The notes under the pieces were generated by a model. It had not been told where the DNA came from, ran no database searches, and worked only from the letters and a program-made list of their open reading frames with translations. Positions 8,084 through 15,710 of a stretch of DNA of 64,000 nucleotides are shown here, piece after piece; position 1 is the stretch's first letter; each line of letters begins with the position of its first letter. The DNA is from Streptomyces sp. Isolate_45 (GTDB taxonomy: Bacteria > Actinomycetota > Actinomycetes > Streptomycetales > Streptomycetaceae): contig NZ_JANFAK020000023.1 of the NCBI RefSeq assembly GCF_024721315.2, forward strand, positions 1-64,000, written 5' to 3'. Both the position numbers and the translations under genes were made by a program.

Positions 8084-8611
8084 GGTCGTCTTCCTTCACG
8101 CGTGGGGGGACCCGACCCCTCGGCGGAGCCGGGGCACTGGAGAAGCCGCCACCGCCCGCCTGTGGCCCGCACGTTCGGACAGCCGCCCCTCCGGAGCCCT
8201 AAGAAGGTAGCCCCGCACCCCACCAACCCGTCATGCACCTGCCGGCCATTTCCGGTAGGCACTCCGGCCGATGCCCGGTCAGCGGGCGGCACCAGTACGC
8301 GCCCGCCGTCCTCGCCGGCGGGCGGTGTCGGCCGGCTGCGGCGGGCTGCGGAAGTCGGTGCCTCCGAAGCCGTGCTCACGCGTTCCGGCCCGGACTGGCC
8401 GACGTCCAGGTCGGCGATATCGGCGTCGTGGCGTTAGCGGCGTTAGTGGCGTTACGCGCAGGCACCGGTCGCGGGGCCGCGTGTCGGGGCGAGTCCCGCT
8501 ACAGCTGCCCTTGCGCATGTCCCTGGCCCGCCGGACGGCACACCCCAGCTCTGACTCAACTCCCGCTTCAGGTCACGCAGAAGTCTTAAGTGCGGAAGTG
8601 CGGGATTCCGG
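8084..8611. other. No gene recognised; three short GCGTTAG-type tandem units
   Basis: No frame here is supported. At 8431-8457 a 9-bp unit (GCGTTAGNG) is repeated three times. The snpA promoter must lie in the first part, but no clear -35/-10 pair is seen. Confidence 0.45.
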
Positions 8612-8887
8612 TCATTGCCTCCACGACGGCACGCTGGGAAGGGCGCCGGGAGGGTCGACGGTGAGGGCAGTGCCGTCAGAACGGCCGGTCAGCCAGGCCA
8701 GGAGGCCGGCGGCCGTCCCCTGCACGCGCGGCCCGGGGCCGGCACCGATGCCGTGCCCGGAGGGGTCCTCGTCCGCGCTGATCCGCATGGATGGCATGGC
8801 AGGGTTGCCACTCAACTCCCGTACGATCTCTCGCAGTTCCCGGATGACGAAGACGGCCGGCCAGTCGGCGGGCGGCCTTGGCTCCGT
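8612..8887 (-). pseudogene. C-terminal fragment of a maleylpyruvate isomerase family (mycothiol-dependent) protein
   Basis: This open stretch of about 90 codons has no ATG or GTG start. It reads ADWPAVFVIRELREIVREL, then MRISADEDPSGHGIGAGPG and AAGLLAWLTGRSDG, ending PPGALPSVPSWR. This is the usual C-terminal third of TIGR03083/maleylpyruvate isomerase proteins. A stop codon sits immediately upstream, and a related-looking stretch (VTLVHRTVPVSPAPKV) continues in another frame. The N-terminal mycothiol-binding domain is missing, so the gene is dead. Confidence 0.5.
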
Positions 8888-9375
8888 TCACGATCCACGC
8901 AGAGGCGCCTGGCGACGGGATCGGTAGACCTTCGGCGCCGGCGACACGGGCACGGTCCTGTGGACCAGTGTCACAGCCCACCAGGAGGTTCGGCTCCTGC
9001 CACGGATGATGTACTGGCTGGGTATCCCCTGTACCGGCCATCCCCCGCACCGCGTTTCACGACCGAGCCTCGCGGGCGACGGCGCCTGCTCACCGGCCGG
9101 CTGACCACGGTGTCCGATCGCGTAGCCCACAAGACGAGCGGATCCGTCGACGGTCTCCCCCGGGCCGCTACCGCTCGGGTGGATCCCGTCACAGCGCGCT
9201 GACCATCATGTGGGGCCCCGATCGCGGCGTTCGGCGGGCCGTGCTCGTGCTCGGCTCGGCTCGACCGGCTCGGGGAATCCTGCCCATGGGGCTTGCCACC
9301 GACGAGTGGGGTGATCAATCGCTGGTCGGGGGTAGGTTGCATGCCTGGACGTCGGGCGAGGGACAGAGGCAGTAC
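8888..9375. other. No intact gene between the isomerase fragment and corA
   Basis: Frames on both strands are short and inconsistent. The in-frame extension upstream of corA (to 9208) lacks family similarity and is treated as untranslated. Confidence 0.45.
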
Positions 9376-10413
9376 ATGGTCGCGGAGCAGCACAACAGCA
9401 ATTCCGAGGGGTTGCCGTCGGCGGTGGTGGACTGCGCGCTCTACGAGGACGGGCACCGGATCCCCGGGCAGGTGGACCTGGGCAAGGCCATGGAGCGGGT
9501 AGACCCGCTGGAGGGGCGCTTCGCGTGGATCGGCCTGTTCGAGCCGAGCGAAGAGCAGTTGCAGGAGGTCGCCGAAGCCTTCGGTCTGCACCCTCTGGCC
9601 GTGGAAGACGCCGTTCACGCACATCAGCGTCCGAAGCTGGAACGCTACGACGACATGCTGTTCCTCGTCCTGAAGACGATCGTCTACGTCGACCACGAGA
9701 AGGTCACCGCGACGAGCGAGATCGTCGACACCGGGGAGATCATGGTGTTCGCCGGCCCGGGCTACGCGATCACCGTCCGACACGGCAGCGCCCCGCCGCT
9801 CGACGACGTTCGCCGCCGGTTGCAGGAGGACCCGCAGCAGTTGGGCTGCGGCCCCGCCGCCGTCCTGCACGCCGTCGCGGACCTGGTCGTCGACCGCTAC
9901 GTCGATGTCGCCGACGCCTTCGCCGGTGACGTGGACACCCTGGAGAGCGAGGTGTTCTCCCCTGACCGACCGGTCGACGCGGGGCGCATCTACCAGCTCA
10001 AGCGTGAACTCCTCGAATTCAAGCGCGCGGTGATGCCCCTGGCCCCGGCTCTCCAGCGCCTCAGCGAAGGCGCCGTCCCGCAGGTCCCCAAGGAGGTCGC
10101 CGCCTACTTCCGGGACGTGGCCGACCACCACCAGAGGGTCAGCGAACAGATCGTGTCCTTCGACGAACTCATCACCGGCATGCTCAGCGCCAGCATCTCC
10201 CAGCTGGGCGTCCAGCAGAACGCCGACATGCGCCGCATCAGCGCCTGGGCCGCTCTCATCGCCGTCCCCACCATGATCGTCGGCGTCTACGGCATGAACT
10301 TCGACCACATGCCCGAAACGAAATCCCCTTACGGCTACCCCGCCGTCTGGGTACTCATCATCATCGCCTGCACGATCATCCACCGCGCCCTGCGCCGCAA
10401 CAAATGGCTGTAG
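9376..10413 (+). CDS. corA: CorA-family magnesium/cobalt transport protein
   Basis: This 345-residue protein has a long cytoplasmic alpha/beta and helical-stalk N-terminus and two C-terminal membrane helices. The first helix (ISAWAALIAVPTMIVGVYG) ends in the selectivity loop G-M-N of the CorA channel family. The last helix (AVWVLIIIACTII) is followed by the basic tail RRNKWL. HAHQRPKLERYDD near residue 77 is also typical of the family. The ATG at 9376 follows AGAGG (9365-9369) at a good distance; an in-frame start at 9208 would add 56 unrelated residues. It is monocistronic. Homopentameric Mg2+ uptake is the family role. Confidence 0.93.
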   Translation: MVAEQHNSNSEGLPSAVVDCALYEDGHRIPGQVDLGKAMERVDPLEGRFAWIGLFEPSEEQLQEVAEAFGLHPLAVEDAVHAHQRPKLERYDDMLFLVLKTIVYVDHEKVTATSEIVDTGEIMVFAGPGYAITVRHGSAPPLDDVRRRLQEDPQQLGCGPAAVLHAVADLVVDRYVDVADAFAGDVDTLESEVFSPDRPVDAGRIYQLKRELLEFKRAVMPLAPALQRLSEGAVPQVPKEVAAYFRDVADHHQRVSEQIVSFDELITGMLSASISQLGVQQNADMRRISAWAALIAVPTMIVGVYGMNFDHMPETKSPYGYPAVWVLIIIACTIIHRALRRNKWL

Positions 10414-10528
10414 TACTCCAGCCGTAGTTCGTGATCTCGATCGTGGGGGGCGCCGAGGAGGCAGCCGGCAGCGTCGATCATCCGGACGAGACCGACCACG
10501 CCGTCGCGGGCGTCCGTTCCTTCTCCGC

Positions 10529-10933
10529 CTACCCGGGTCCATCGAGACGGAGGGCGTTCCTTATCTCGCTGAGCTTCGCGGTCGTCGCCGGGGTCCACTC
10601 CTTCGCCTGCTCACCGAGACGGAGGGCGTTCTCGATCTCGCCGAGTTTCGCGGAGGACAGAACGCCCGCTCGCTCGATCAGATCGTCCCGGGACACGGCG
10701 GTCAGCCACGTGCAAGGAGTAAAGCCCGGACGCGGCAACGCGAACCGCAGCACGCCTTCGAAGGGCAGTCCTTCCACGGCGCCTACTGCCACTTCGACGC
10801 CCAGACCGGTGATGTCGACACCCGCCCGAGCGACGACCTGCATCACCCGGATCCCGGACGCGTCGTCTCCCGACAGCAGCACGACCGGCCGCCGCTCGTC
10901 GAACTCCACCCACCAGACTTCGCCACGTTGCAC
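10529..10933 (-). CDS. MazF/PemK-like protein with a duplicated C-terminal segment
   Basis: This 134-residue protein begins QRGEVWWVEFDERRPVVLLS, the start of the MazF/PemK/Kid endoribonuclease-toxin fold. Further strands (RVMQVVARAG, VEVAVG) and FTPCTWLTAVSRDDLI correspond to the rest of the fold. The GTG at 10933 follows AGGAGG. After the fold, KLGEIENALRLG is repeated 24 residues later as KLSEIRNALRLD, an intragenic duplication in which the segment that normally ends the protein occurs twice. No antitoxin gene is visible next to it. It could be a solitary toxin, an inactive relative, or an acetyl-CoA-pathway-unrelated PemK-like regulator. Confidence 0.72.
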   Translation of the reverse strand: MQRGEVWWVEFDERRPVVLLSGDDASGIRVMQVVARAGVDITGLGVEVAVGAVEGLPFEGVLRFALPRPGFTPCTWLTAVSRDDLIERAGVLSSAKLGEIENALRLGEQAKEWTPATTAKLSEIRNALRLDGPG

Positions 10934-11022
10934 ATGTCCTCCTGACACAGGAACGGCGAGCGGACGCTGGGCGCCCCCGAAGCGCTGTGGAGACGGGTGC
11001 GGCCACCCGTTGATCATCGGTG

Positions 11023-11140
11023 TGTGAAGACAAACGTTCACGCGGTGGCCGCAGGCCACAGCGTAGACCCTGCCCGCCGGCAGGAGGCGTTCGAGGGCCT
11101 GATGAGCCGGATGGCGGGACGGTTCGGTCCCAGGCCAGCC
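11023..11140 (+). pseudogene. Short IS701-type transposase remnant
   Basis: The frame from GTG 11023 reads DPARRQEAFEGLMSRMAGRFG and then diverges. The pattern E-x-x-F-x-x-L-M-x-R-x-A-G-R-F is the N-terminal signature of Streptomyces IS701-family transposases. The similarity stops after about 40 codons and no DDE domain follows. A remnant is the best reading, but the match is short. Confidence 0.4.
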
Positions 11141-11410
11141 ACTACCGTCGACAAGCCACTCAGGCATGAAGATCACGATCTGCGGGTGGAGTACCAGGGG
11201 CAGACGCCGCGGGTTGCCCCACGGCGTGGCCGCCGTCCCGATCCGGGAAACAAAGGGTGGCGGCGGCCACCCATTCAGTGCCGTCAGTGCGGTGCCGACG
11301 CGGACGAGGTCGCGGGGGCCCCGACCGGCCGGGGGGAGGCTGATCGGGGCCGGCCCCGGCCGGCCGGGGGGGGTGGCCGGGCGGGGCGTCAACGGGTGGG
11401 TGCGGTAAGG

Positions 11411-11508
11411 GGTGGTCGCCCCGCGACGGAAGTCGCTGCAACGCTTCAGCCGAACGATCTGCCCTGAGGCGATTGGTTGGGCCCGGGGGCATCGGCCCCC
11501 TCCCGCAC
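11411..11508. repeat. Dispersed repeat, copy 1 of 2 (about 97 bp)
   Basis: About four fifths of the bases match 25690-25786, in the same orientation. The conserved core is CTTCAGCCGAACGATCT followed by TTGGTTGGGCCCGGGG. In the minus-strand reading both copies contain KIVRLK or QIVRLK followed by a basic stretch. It may be the end of an old insertion sequence. The rest of 10934-11647 shows no gene apart from the IS701 stub. Confidence 0.55.
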
Positions 11509-11647
11509 TCGCTAATGGATGAACGGTGCACCAGTCCGGAATGTTCCCGCTCCGCAGCCCGCGCGGATCAGGCAGGTGGTGTCCCATCGATGGGGAGCAG
11601 GGACTTCGCGCCGGTCAGGTCCAGCGGCGCAGCATCTGGCGGCGGGG

Positions 11648-12037
11648 TTATCCCCCGCTTCGGGTACCGGGAGGATCCTGAGGGGCGACACCGGTGGTGG
11701 CGGAGGCGTCCTTGGTTCCGCTGGGGCGCCCTGAGCGGCCCTTCGGGCCGAGGTCGTGCATCCCCTGGTCGCCGGAGCCCTTCTTCTGCTCCTCCCCACG
11801 CTTGCCCGTGCTCTTCGAGGGCCTGCCGTGGGGATTGCCCGCTTCTTCCTTGGACACTGTCCGACCGGGTCCCTTGGCAGGGGCGTATTCCTCCGCGTGG
11901 AAGGAACGGTGGGCGCTGGGGTTGTCCTGCTGCCTGGTCTCGTCCACATCCGGTGACCAACCGTGTTGCTTGCTTCCCTTGAACCGGCTCGGCCCCTCGC
12001 CCTGCGGGGGCTCCGACGGCTTCGGATGCCTGGCCAT
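11648..12037 (-). CDS. Small basic, disordered hydrophilic protein
   Basis: This 129-residue protein is dominated by Gly, Lys, Glu, Ser, Arg and Pro with no hydrophobic core, so it is probably intrinsically disordered. Conserved-looking blocks are GPSRFKGSKQHGW, AHRSFHAEEYA, KGPGRTVSKEEAGNPHG and MHDLGPKGRSGRPSGTKD. Streptomyces genomes carry similar proteins, sometimes labelled plasmid-stabilisation proteins; their function is not established. The ATG at 12037 is preferred over upstream starts because the family-like sequence begins there and is preceded by GGTCGGGA. It lies with another hydrophilic small gene (12377) on the same strand. Confidence 0.72.
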   Translation of the reverse strand: MARHPKPSEPPQGEGPSRFKGSKQHGWSPDVDETRQQDNPSAHRSFHAEEYAPAKGPGRTVSKEEAGNPHGRPSKSTGKRGEEQKKGSGDQGMHDLGPKGRSGRPSGTKDASATTGVAPQDPPGTRSGG

Positions 12038-12313
12038 ATCCCGACCTGCTGTCTGTCGCGCGGAAGGCGCGGTCGCGGACCGCGTAGGGCACGCTCCGCC
12101 CCGCCGCTGGTGACACCTGTCCCCCACCGCCTACCCCCGCCCCACACCCGCACACTCGACCGCCCGACGACCGGGCCGGGCGAGCCGGCGGGCGGGCCGG
12201 CGCGGCCAGGGTGTCGCGCCTCTTGGCGTAGTGGGTGGGCGACGGCCCGCACCACCGAGGTACTCCAATGGAGCGATCACGCTCTGATCATCAGAGGACC
12301 GCACACGGCAGGA

Positions 12314-12353
12314 CAGAGCCCGGCCGGGTGACTACGGGCCCGGCCGGGCTCTG
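12314..12353. terminator. Strong hairpin terminator
   Basis: A perfect 15-bp G/C-rich inverted repeat (CAGAGCCCGGCCGGG and its complement) with a 10-base loop lies 24 bases past the stop of the small gene at 12377-12556. It insulates that gene from 11648-12037. Confidence 0.85.
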
Positions 12354-12376
12354 CTCGCATGCGGTACCGCTTCTAC

Positions 12377-12556
12377 TCAGAAGGCGTCGTCGCGCAGGTC
12401 TTCCTCGCGACGCCGCTCCATCTCCTGCGGGCGCTCACCGCCACGCGAGGGGGTGCCCGGCACCGGGCGCACCGGGTCCTGACCGGGCCGCTGCGGCCGC
12501 TGCTGCTCCTCTCGGCCCTTACCCGGCTCCTGGCGCTTGTCCTGCTTACCGCCCAT
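12377..12556 (-). CDS. 59-residue hydrophilic protein
   Basis: This short gene starts with ATG at 12556, preceded by GAGGAG. It starts MGGKQDKRQEPGKGREEQQ and ends RRREEDLRDDAF. It is highly charged (Arg, Glu, Gln, Lys) with a Pro/Gly-rich centre and no hydrophobic segment. Third positions are almost all G or C, and a strong terminator follows, so it is likely a real cistron. The function is unknown. It resembles other short disordered Streptomyces proteins that accumulate under stress, but that is only a compositional resemblance. Confidence 0.7.
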   Translation of the reverse strand: MGGKQDKRQEPGKGREEQQRPQRPGQDPVRPVPGTPSRGGERPQEMERRREEDLRDDAF

Positions 12557-13005
12557 GACGGCTACTCCTCATGTTGGGGTACGGCTTCCTCGTCCAAACT
12601 GACACGAGACGCTACTTTCCGCGCGCTGACGACTACGGATTGTTTCGGGAGGGTGATGTCGCCGGGGCGTGAACGCGTCGGCGTCCGGACGGTGACGCGC
12701 AACCGCGGCATCCCGGCGTCCCCACCCTCACGCCCAGCAAGGACGGCAACCGAGCCGCACCCGGGTGAATCGTGCTGTGGAAGCGGCCGGTCCGGTGAGT
12801 GGCCCCGGCCGGCTTCGGTGAACACCTGCCTCCTCGTCCGCGCCCCAAGACCTGCGCCGGCATCGGCTCCACCCGTGTCTCGGCGTCACACCCGCCGCGT
12901 TCCGCGGCGCTCCCAACCCGAGCCGGAGTCGTCCTCACGATCGGCCTCGACGTGCAGCGTTCGCAGCCCGTGCAGTACCTCGCCCGGCCGAGCGGGGCGG
13001 CCCTC
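12557..13005. other. No gene recognised
   Basis: This is the spacer upstream of the 59-residue gene. A short A/T-richer patch (about 12600-12650) could hold its promoter, but no clear -10/-35 pair is seen. Confidence 0.4.
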
Positions 13006-13577
13006 CTACAGCCGCAAGAGGTAGCCGCGCAGCCAGGGTTCGAGGTCGCCGTCGTTGTGGGCCGGGTACGCGCGGGCGCCCTCGGCGGCCTCCCGCTCGT
13101 CGCCGCGCCGCGACAGCAACAGCGACCACACGCGGTTCAGGCCCACGGCCCATTCCCGTACCCACTCCCGTGCCCGCTCCCGGTCGCGCCATCAGGCCCG
13201 GGCCGGCTCAGGCGTCCAGTGGTCGTCGCCGTCGCAGGGGTAGCCCCCGTGCGGATCCTGGGCGGCGGCCCCCAGCACCGCCAGGGTCTGCGTCCGGTCC
13301 CGGGGCCGGCGGTAGACGAACTCCGCGCCCCACTCCTCCTCGTAGAGCACGTTGGCGGGCGCGATCAGCCGGCCATCCAGCAACTGTCGGTCCCCGCCCC
13401 GTAGAACGGGCCGGGCGCGTTGCGCCGGTCGCGGTTCTGCCACCGGTCGGGCCAGGGGCTCCACAGACCGCAAGCCGACGCCGACGGAGCCGGGGTCCAC
13501 GTCCCACCCTCCGGGTCGGGCAGCGGTCCGCGCTCCAACTCCCGGAGCTGCCGGCATCGGGTCCCAGCAGCTCATGC
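13006..13577 (-). pseudogene. Decayed conserved hypothetical gene (frameshift and in-frame stop)
   Basis: Three segments with excellent codon bias follow one another on the minus strand. Frame A reads PLPDPEGGTWTPAPSA, then LWSPWPDRWQNRDRRNAPG and FYGAGTDSCW. Near 13383 the sense moves to frame B: GRLIAPANVLYEEEWGAEF, AAQDPHGGYPCDGDDHW. A TGA at 13194-13192 follows, and the same frame continues WRDRERAREWVREWAVGLN to a stop at 13006. One missing base and one nonsense change would explain all of it. No family is recognised. The original start lies at or upstream of a TGA near 13577. Confidence 0.6.
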
Positions 13578-13648
13578 CGGCAGCTCCGGGCAGGCATTCC
13601 CCGGGATTCGTCGCACGGCTCTCCTGCCCTCGGGGTTCGGGGTCCCCT

Positions 13649-14080
13649 TCATCCCGACGCCCCGGCCGACGGTCCGCTGTGATCCCGTCCCGCCGTGCGG
13701 TAGAGGTCCTTGCCGGTGGACCAGCCGGCAGCTTGCGCTTCGGCATCCTCCCGTGCGCTCCAGAGTCCCGTCCCCGGATACGTCTCCAGCCTCCGGCACA
13801 GGTCGGGGCTGTACACCGCGCGGACACGGAAGTTCTCCAGGTGAACCACACGCGTGACCACACCCGCCAGGCGGGGCGATCCCCTGTGCCGGCCGACCGC
13901 GAGAGCCTCCCCGAAGCCGAGGTCCCAACACGGCGGGGCGAGCCAGACCTTGCCACCGGCCGGGAAGTGCTTGGTCCCACTGCGGAGCTCCGCCCCGCCC
14001 GGGCCGTACGGAATCTCACGCCGAACATTCGCGACCACGGCGTATCCGTAGAGCCGCTCCGGCCCGGGTGAAGTACTCAT
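13649..14080 (-). CDS. Conserved hypothetical protein
   Basis: This 143-residue protein from ATG 14080 contains YGYAVVANVRREIPYGPGG, GTKHFPAGGKVWLAPPCWD, HRGSPRLAGVVTRVVHLEN and DLCRRLETYPGTGLWS. These alternating strands and Gly/Pro turns suggest a small globular beta-rich domain. No signal peptide or membrane segment is seen. Codon bias supports translation. It lies just upstream of the decayed gene at 13006-13577 on the same strand and may once have been in an operon with it. No function is assigned. Confidence 0.6.
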   Translation of the reverse strand: MSTSPGPERLYGYAVVANVRREIPYGPGGAELRSGTKHFPAGGKVWLAPPCWDLGFGEALAVGRHRGSPRLAGVVTRVVHLENFRVRAVYSPDLCRRLETYPGTGLWSAREDAEAQAAGWSTGKDLYRTAGRDHSGPSAGASG

Positions 14081-14528
14081 GGGGACAGTTTCGCCAAAGC
14101 CGGTCGGCCCCGGCGACAGGGTTTCCGAACGGAACCTCAACGGATACGTGCCGCGGTCCTTCGGGTCGAGCACGTCCTGGGCCCGCCGCTGGACGCTCGG
14201 CCGGCTCACCTCGGACCCCGTGATCGCAGGGCATGCCCGGGGTGCGACACCGCTCGCCCTGCTCAGCACGGCGCCCGCGGCAGCCGCCATGCCGTACGCC
14301 GCGCAGCTCCGTGCCGCCGGCGACGCCAGAGCCGTTTTCATCGCCTCCGTGACCGGGGACCACCTGCTGATCGTTCTCCTCGGATGGCTCCTCGGCGCCC
14401 ACACGCCGGGCTCGGCCTGCCGGGCCTGTCCCCGCTGCTCCTGCCGAAGGCCACGCAGACCGACCGGAGGTGGTCCGGCAGGCTCCAGATGTGCTTTTGC
14501 GGGCGGTATCGCCGAGTCGGATCCGTGT
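14081..14528. other. No gene recognised
   Basis: This stretch of about 450 bp lies between the phosphatase gene and the hypothetical gene. Overlapping frames on both strands have no supported start or domain. Confidence 0.4.
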
Positions 14529-15710
14529 TCAGCGGCCGTCCCAGTCGAGGCGCAGGACGGCGAGGTCGTCGGTGTGGCGGCCGGCGTTCAGGGCTTGGGT
14601 CTCTTTGATGAGACGGTCGACGAAGGCGGCGGGGTCGGCCGGGGGCAGGCGGTCGATGAGGGCGAGCAGTCCTTCGACTTCGAGGCGGCCGGGGGCGGTG
14701 CCGTTGTGTCCTTCGGTGAGGCCGTCGGTGTAGAGGGTCAGGGCTCCGGACGCGGGGAGCGGGATGACCGTGGGGGGCCGGTTTCCGAGATTCGGGGCGA
14801 AACCCAGGGCGGTGCCGTGTGTGGCGTGCAGCTCGCGGGTTCCTTCTTGGGTGGTGAGGAGGGGTTCGTGGTGGCCGGCGAGGTGGAGGGTCGCGGTGGC
14901 GGCGTCCTGGTCGAGGGTGAGCAGGGTGCAGGTCGCGAACAGCGGCAGGTTGCCCCGCTCGGCGAACAGGATGCGTTCCATCAGGTGCAGGAGGTCTGTC
15001 CCTCGGTGGCCGCCGAGGATGAGGGAGCGCCAGGCGATGCGAAGGCAGACGCCGAGGGCGGCGGCGTCGGGTCCGTGGCCGCTGACGTCGCCGACGACGG
15101 CGTGCAGCAGCCCGTCCTCGCCCTCCACGACGTCGAGGAAGTCGCCTCCGAGCAGTGCGCGTTCGGCGCCGGGAAGGTAGCGCGTGGTGACGGTGACGGT
15201 TGAGGTGTTGAGAAGCGGCTGCGGCAGCAGCCCGCGTTCCAGTCGGGCGTTCTCCTCGGCCCGTAGGCGGGCGGCCTGGGCTTCGGCGCCGGCGCGTTCG
15301 GTCCGGCTTCGGTGGACGGCGTAGCGGACGGTGCGGTGGAGCAGGTCGGCGTCGACCTTGCCCTTGACGAGGTAGTCCTGGGCGCCTGCGGCCATGGCGT
15401 CGGCGCCGGCCCGGGTCTCGGACAGTCCGGTCAGGACGATCACGGCGGTGTGCGGGGCCAGTTCCCGCACGGTGGTGACCGCGTGAATGCCGGCCACGTC
15501 CGGCAGGTGCAGGTCGAGGAGGACGCAGTCGACCGGGCTGTGGGCCAGTTCGGTGCGTGCCTCGGCGAGGGTCGTCCTGGTGGTCAGCTCGAATCGCAGG
15601 CCGGTGTCGTGCAGGAGTTCCTCGACGAGGAGCGCGTCGCCCTCGTCGTCCTCGACGAGGAGGACGTGGTAGAGCTGCTCGCCGGGGGTCGCGGCGGATG
15701 TTCCGGTCAT
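14529..15710 (-). CDS. Receiver-domain PP2C (SpoIIE/RsbU-type) serine phosphatase
   Basis: This 393-residue protein has an N-terminal receiver domain (acidic pair in VLLVEDDEGDALLVEEL, phospho-acceptor Asp in CVLLDLHLPDVAG, Lys in QDYLVKGKVD). A short coiled linker leads to a PP2C-type phosphatase, with metal ligands in LLGGDFLDVV, VVGDVSGHGPDAAA, LYTDGLTEG and TDDLAVL. Proteins of this design dephosphorylate STAS anti-sigma antagonists. Its ATG overlaps the stop of the upstream histidine kinase (ATGA, 15707-15710), so the two are translationally coupled and the kinase is the likely partner. STAS proteins at 24150 and 32732 are possible substrates, by inference only. Confidence 0.93.
   Translation of the reverse strand: MTGTSAATPGEQLYHVLLVEDDEGDALLVEELLHDTGLRFELTTRTTLAEARTELAHSPVDCVLLDLHLPDVAGIHAVTTVRELAPHTAVIVLTGLSETRAGADAMAAGAQDYLVKGKVDADLLHRTVRYAVHRSRTERAGAEAQAARLRAEENARLERGLLPQPLLNTSTVTVTTRYLPGAERALLGGDFLDVVEGEDGLLHAVVGDVSGHGPDAAALGVCLRIAWRSLILGGHRGTDLLHLMERILFAERGNLPLFATCTLLTLDQDAATATLHLAGHHEPLLTTQEGTRELHATHGTALGFAPNLGNRPPTVIPLPASGALTLYTDGLTEGHNGTAPGRLEVEGLLALIDRLPPADPAAFVDRLIKETQALNAGRHTDDLAVLRLDWDGR

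Noticed and set aside
9208..9375. Earlier CorA start
   Set aside because: It would add 56 residues unlike the family; the ribosome-binding site and family start favour 9376.
8971..10542. Long minus-strand frame opposite corA
   Set aside because: Low-complexity Asp/Val/Gly-rich antisense of the CorA gene; CorA has family motifs including G-M-N.
10934..11587. N-terminal extension of the MazF-like gene to 11587
   Set aside because: The family fold starts at the GTG at 10933 behind AGGAGG; the extension is low-complexity and crosses the dispersed repeat.
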